Positions 62,952 to 64,000 of a stretch of 64,000 bases of DNA are shown here, piece after piece (within the stretch, counting starts at the first letter, position 1; each line of letters starts with the position of its first letter). Below the pieces are notes generated by a model. It had not been told where the DNA came from. It saw only the letters and a list, made by a program, of their open reading frames with translations, and made no database searches. The DNA is from Vampirovibrio chlorellavorus (GTDB lineage: Bacteria; Cyanobacteriota; Vampirovibrionia; Vampirovibrionales; Vampirovibrionaceae): NCBI GenBank assembly GCA_001858525.1, contig LAPX01000004.1, forward strand, positions 1 through 64,000, in the 5' to 3' direction. Position numbers and translations under genes: made by a program.

Positions 62952-63672
62952 GATTGAATGCTCTCTCTTATTCTGGCTTACGCCGCTCTCTCTAGCACTA
63001 GGGTATCCACTCCCCGGCCCCCTGACAAGCCCCGGATCTGGGGTGACTTCTGTCCGGAGCTCAAATATTTCAATTTCTTAACAATTAAAAATCAAGATCC
63101 CACATGATTCAGAGCATTCATTTTTTAAACAACTTATTATCACCTAACACAATTTCCCCAACGCAACCGTTAATGCAAATAAGCAAAGCGCTGAAACCAA
63201 TTTTTAGTTTGGGATAACAGTTTGAACAAGCCGGGGGACACCACCACTAACACCAAGACCATTTCTGTGAGCGAACATACGAACATCAAAAAAATAGTTA
63301 GTGAAGAATAGAATTAAAACAGGCTTATATATAAAGAAGAGAAGAACGGTTAGAGCGAAGCCAAAAATATTGAGTTTGTCAGGTAAGCAGCCCTTTATGT
63401 GGTCTGTTGATTGGATGCGAGACATTTAGCTTTTACTTGAGGGGTAAAATTAACAAGGCTCAGCCAACGGCTGGGCCTTTTCTTTTTCCCGATAGCGCCA
63501 GTCAATATGACCAAACTCCCTTCCTCCTCAAAAAATCGGTAAAATGTTGTAACCGACTCAAAAAATTTTCTAAAGAGTTGAGAGAAACCGCCGATAAGAA
63601 AGATACAGGAACAGAAACCCATCCCTTCCCGGTTTCACCTGAGCCGTTAAACCCGCCAGGAGAGCGAGCCCC
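62952..63672. other. 721-base region without a supportable gene
   Basis: AT-rich relative to its neighbours and the longest gap in the window. It contains a CCCCGGATCTGGGG near-palindrome (63032-63045), poly-A/T patches and a strong rightward terminator at 63455-63487. A 73-codon minus-strand frame (63204-63425) has a hydrophobic middle but no ribosome site. A terminator preceded by no gene suggests a rightward non-coding RNA that starts somewhere in 63070-63350. Confidence 0.6.
63455..63487 (+). terminator. Intrinsic terminator in the gene-free region
   Basis: AAGGC-T-CAGCC (63455-63465), AAC loop, GGCTG-G-GCCTT (63469-63479), then TTCTTTTT. It points rightward and lies about 190 bases before the last gene. 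Confidence 0.85.
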
Positions 63673-64000
63673 TTGGACAAACATACAGCCAAAACACAAC
63701 CGCACGACCCGCATTCCTCTCTGGATGAATCCGGGCGCGATCCCCTGGAGGCCATTTACGCCCTCAATATCGGCGACTTTGTGACGGAAAGTTTTATTTC
63801 CGATGATTTGCTGACTAAAATTAACGAACGCCTGGCCGACAACCCGGCCAAACTTAAAGCGCAACTGGAAGAGTTGATTCAGATTTACTCCATCGACAAG
63901 ACCCTGGGTGTGCTGGGGCTGGATGCCCAATCCGGCTTTTTGATTTACGACTCCATTGCCGCCACCCTGGCCCAAATGTTTCAAGTGGACGCTTGCCACT
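63673..64000 (+). CDS. Start of a GAF-like signalling protein, cut by the window end
   Basis: Open frame running off the right edge. The first codon is a TTG at 63673 with AGGAG 10 bases upstream; no ATG or GTG precedes it after the in-frame stop at 63640. 109 residues are visible: a polar start, DPLEAIYALNIGDFVTESF, a helical segment with ELIQIYSIDKTLGVLGLD, then SIAATLAQMFQVDACH, which is typical of the first helix of a GAF domain. The remainder may be a sensor, diguanylate cyclase or transcription regulator. Confidence 0.55.
   Translation, partial: MDKHTAKTQPHDPHSSLDESGRDPLEAIYALNIGDFVTESFISDDLLTKINERLADNPAKLKAQLEELIQIYSIDKTLGVLGLDAQSGFLIYDSIAATLAQMFQVDACH

Noticed and set aside
63204-63425. 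73-codon minus-strand frame with a hydrophobic middle
   Set aside because: No ribosome site, AT-rich gap, no family resemblance; kept only as a note in the empty region.
1-64000. CRISPR array, prophage or transposase
   Set aside because: No regularly spaced direct repeats and no phage structural, integrase or transposase genes seen.

Overview
The window looks like a chromosomal segment of a Gram-negative, motile, non-pathogen-like bacterium that is probably related to the Cyanobacteriota/Melainabacteria (Vampirovibrionia) lineage. This placement is inference. It rests on a DUF3326 protein, a cyanobacterial-type IlvE, a YrbE/MlaE permease standing alone, an HhoA-like one-PDZ HtrA, and a secreted protein with LYGRTY-type repeats that I associate with that lineage. 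There are no photosynthesis genes here, but one window cannot prove their absence. Base composition is near 50-55% GC, genes are closely packed, and there is no prophage, insertion sequence with a transposase, or CRISPR array.

Layout: 1-2756 holds the end of a fliH-like gene coupled to flhA (flagellar or type III export). 2757-3066 carries a strong palindromic repeat. 3067-9298 has a stand-alone RibD-type reductase, thyX, a Met-rich TPR lipoprotein-like exported protein, pdxJ, an M23 peptidase, a membrane J-domain protein and a family 9 glycosyltransferase. 9295-12415 (minus) is a pilB-pilC pair of a type IV pilus/type II secretion motor. 12560-21945 has prmC, dnaK, comEC, gpmI (minus), ilvE, an MlaE-type permease and an unknown gene. 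21932-29241 (minus) has a methyltransferase and then the textbook cluster yceD-rpmF-plsX-fabH-fabD-fabG-acpP-fabF, running from high to low coordinates, which builds acyl-ACP and couples it to ribosome supply.

29387-38477 contains a tandem pair of zinc MDR dehydrogenases, a YvlD-like membrane protein, tRNA-Ser(GCU), purA, tRNA-Lys(UUU), an unknown protein with eukaryote-like phosphatase docking motifs (34929-35768), bioB, small unknown genes and an orphan flagellar rod protein. 38605-46177 has pckA, a secreted metallopeptidase homologue whose catalytic Glu is replaced, rpsF-ssb-rpsR, an AT-hook/winged-helix protein and an orphan adenine methyltransferase. 46178-46805 is a long convergent gap with minus-strand terminators and apparent gene debris. 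46806-62951 has a Cys-rich methyltransferase, a GT39-like membrane protein, a second M23 peptidase, a bicupin mannose-6-phosphate isomerase, nadE, htrA, tilS-hpt-DUF3326, a large TPR protein, an alpha/beta hydrolase and an ABC-2 exporter. 62952-63672 is AT-rich and apparently gene-free, and a GAF-like gene runs off the right edge.

The observations I would check first are: (1) the 34929-35768 protein with a SILK motif followed by a KVRF (RVxF) motif, the two-part docking signature of eukaryotic protein phosphatase 1; (2) two diverged ~140-150 bp non-coding elements at 31557-31698 and 40267-40418 that share terminal inverted repeats and internal blocks; (3) the HQLGH pseudo-metallopeptidase; and (4) the AT-hook regulator with its own palindrome next to an orphan DNA methyltransferase.
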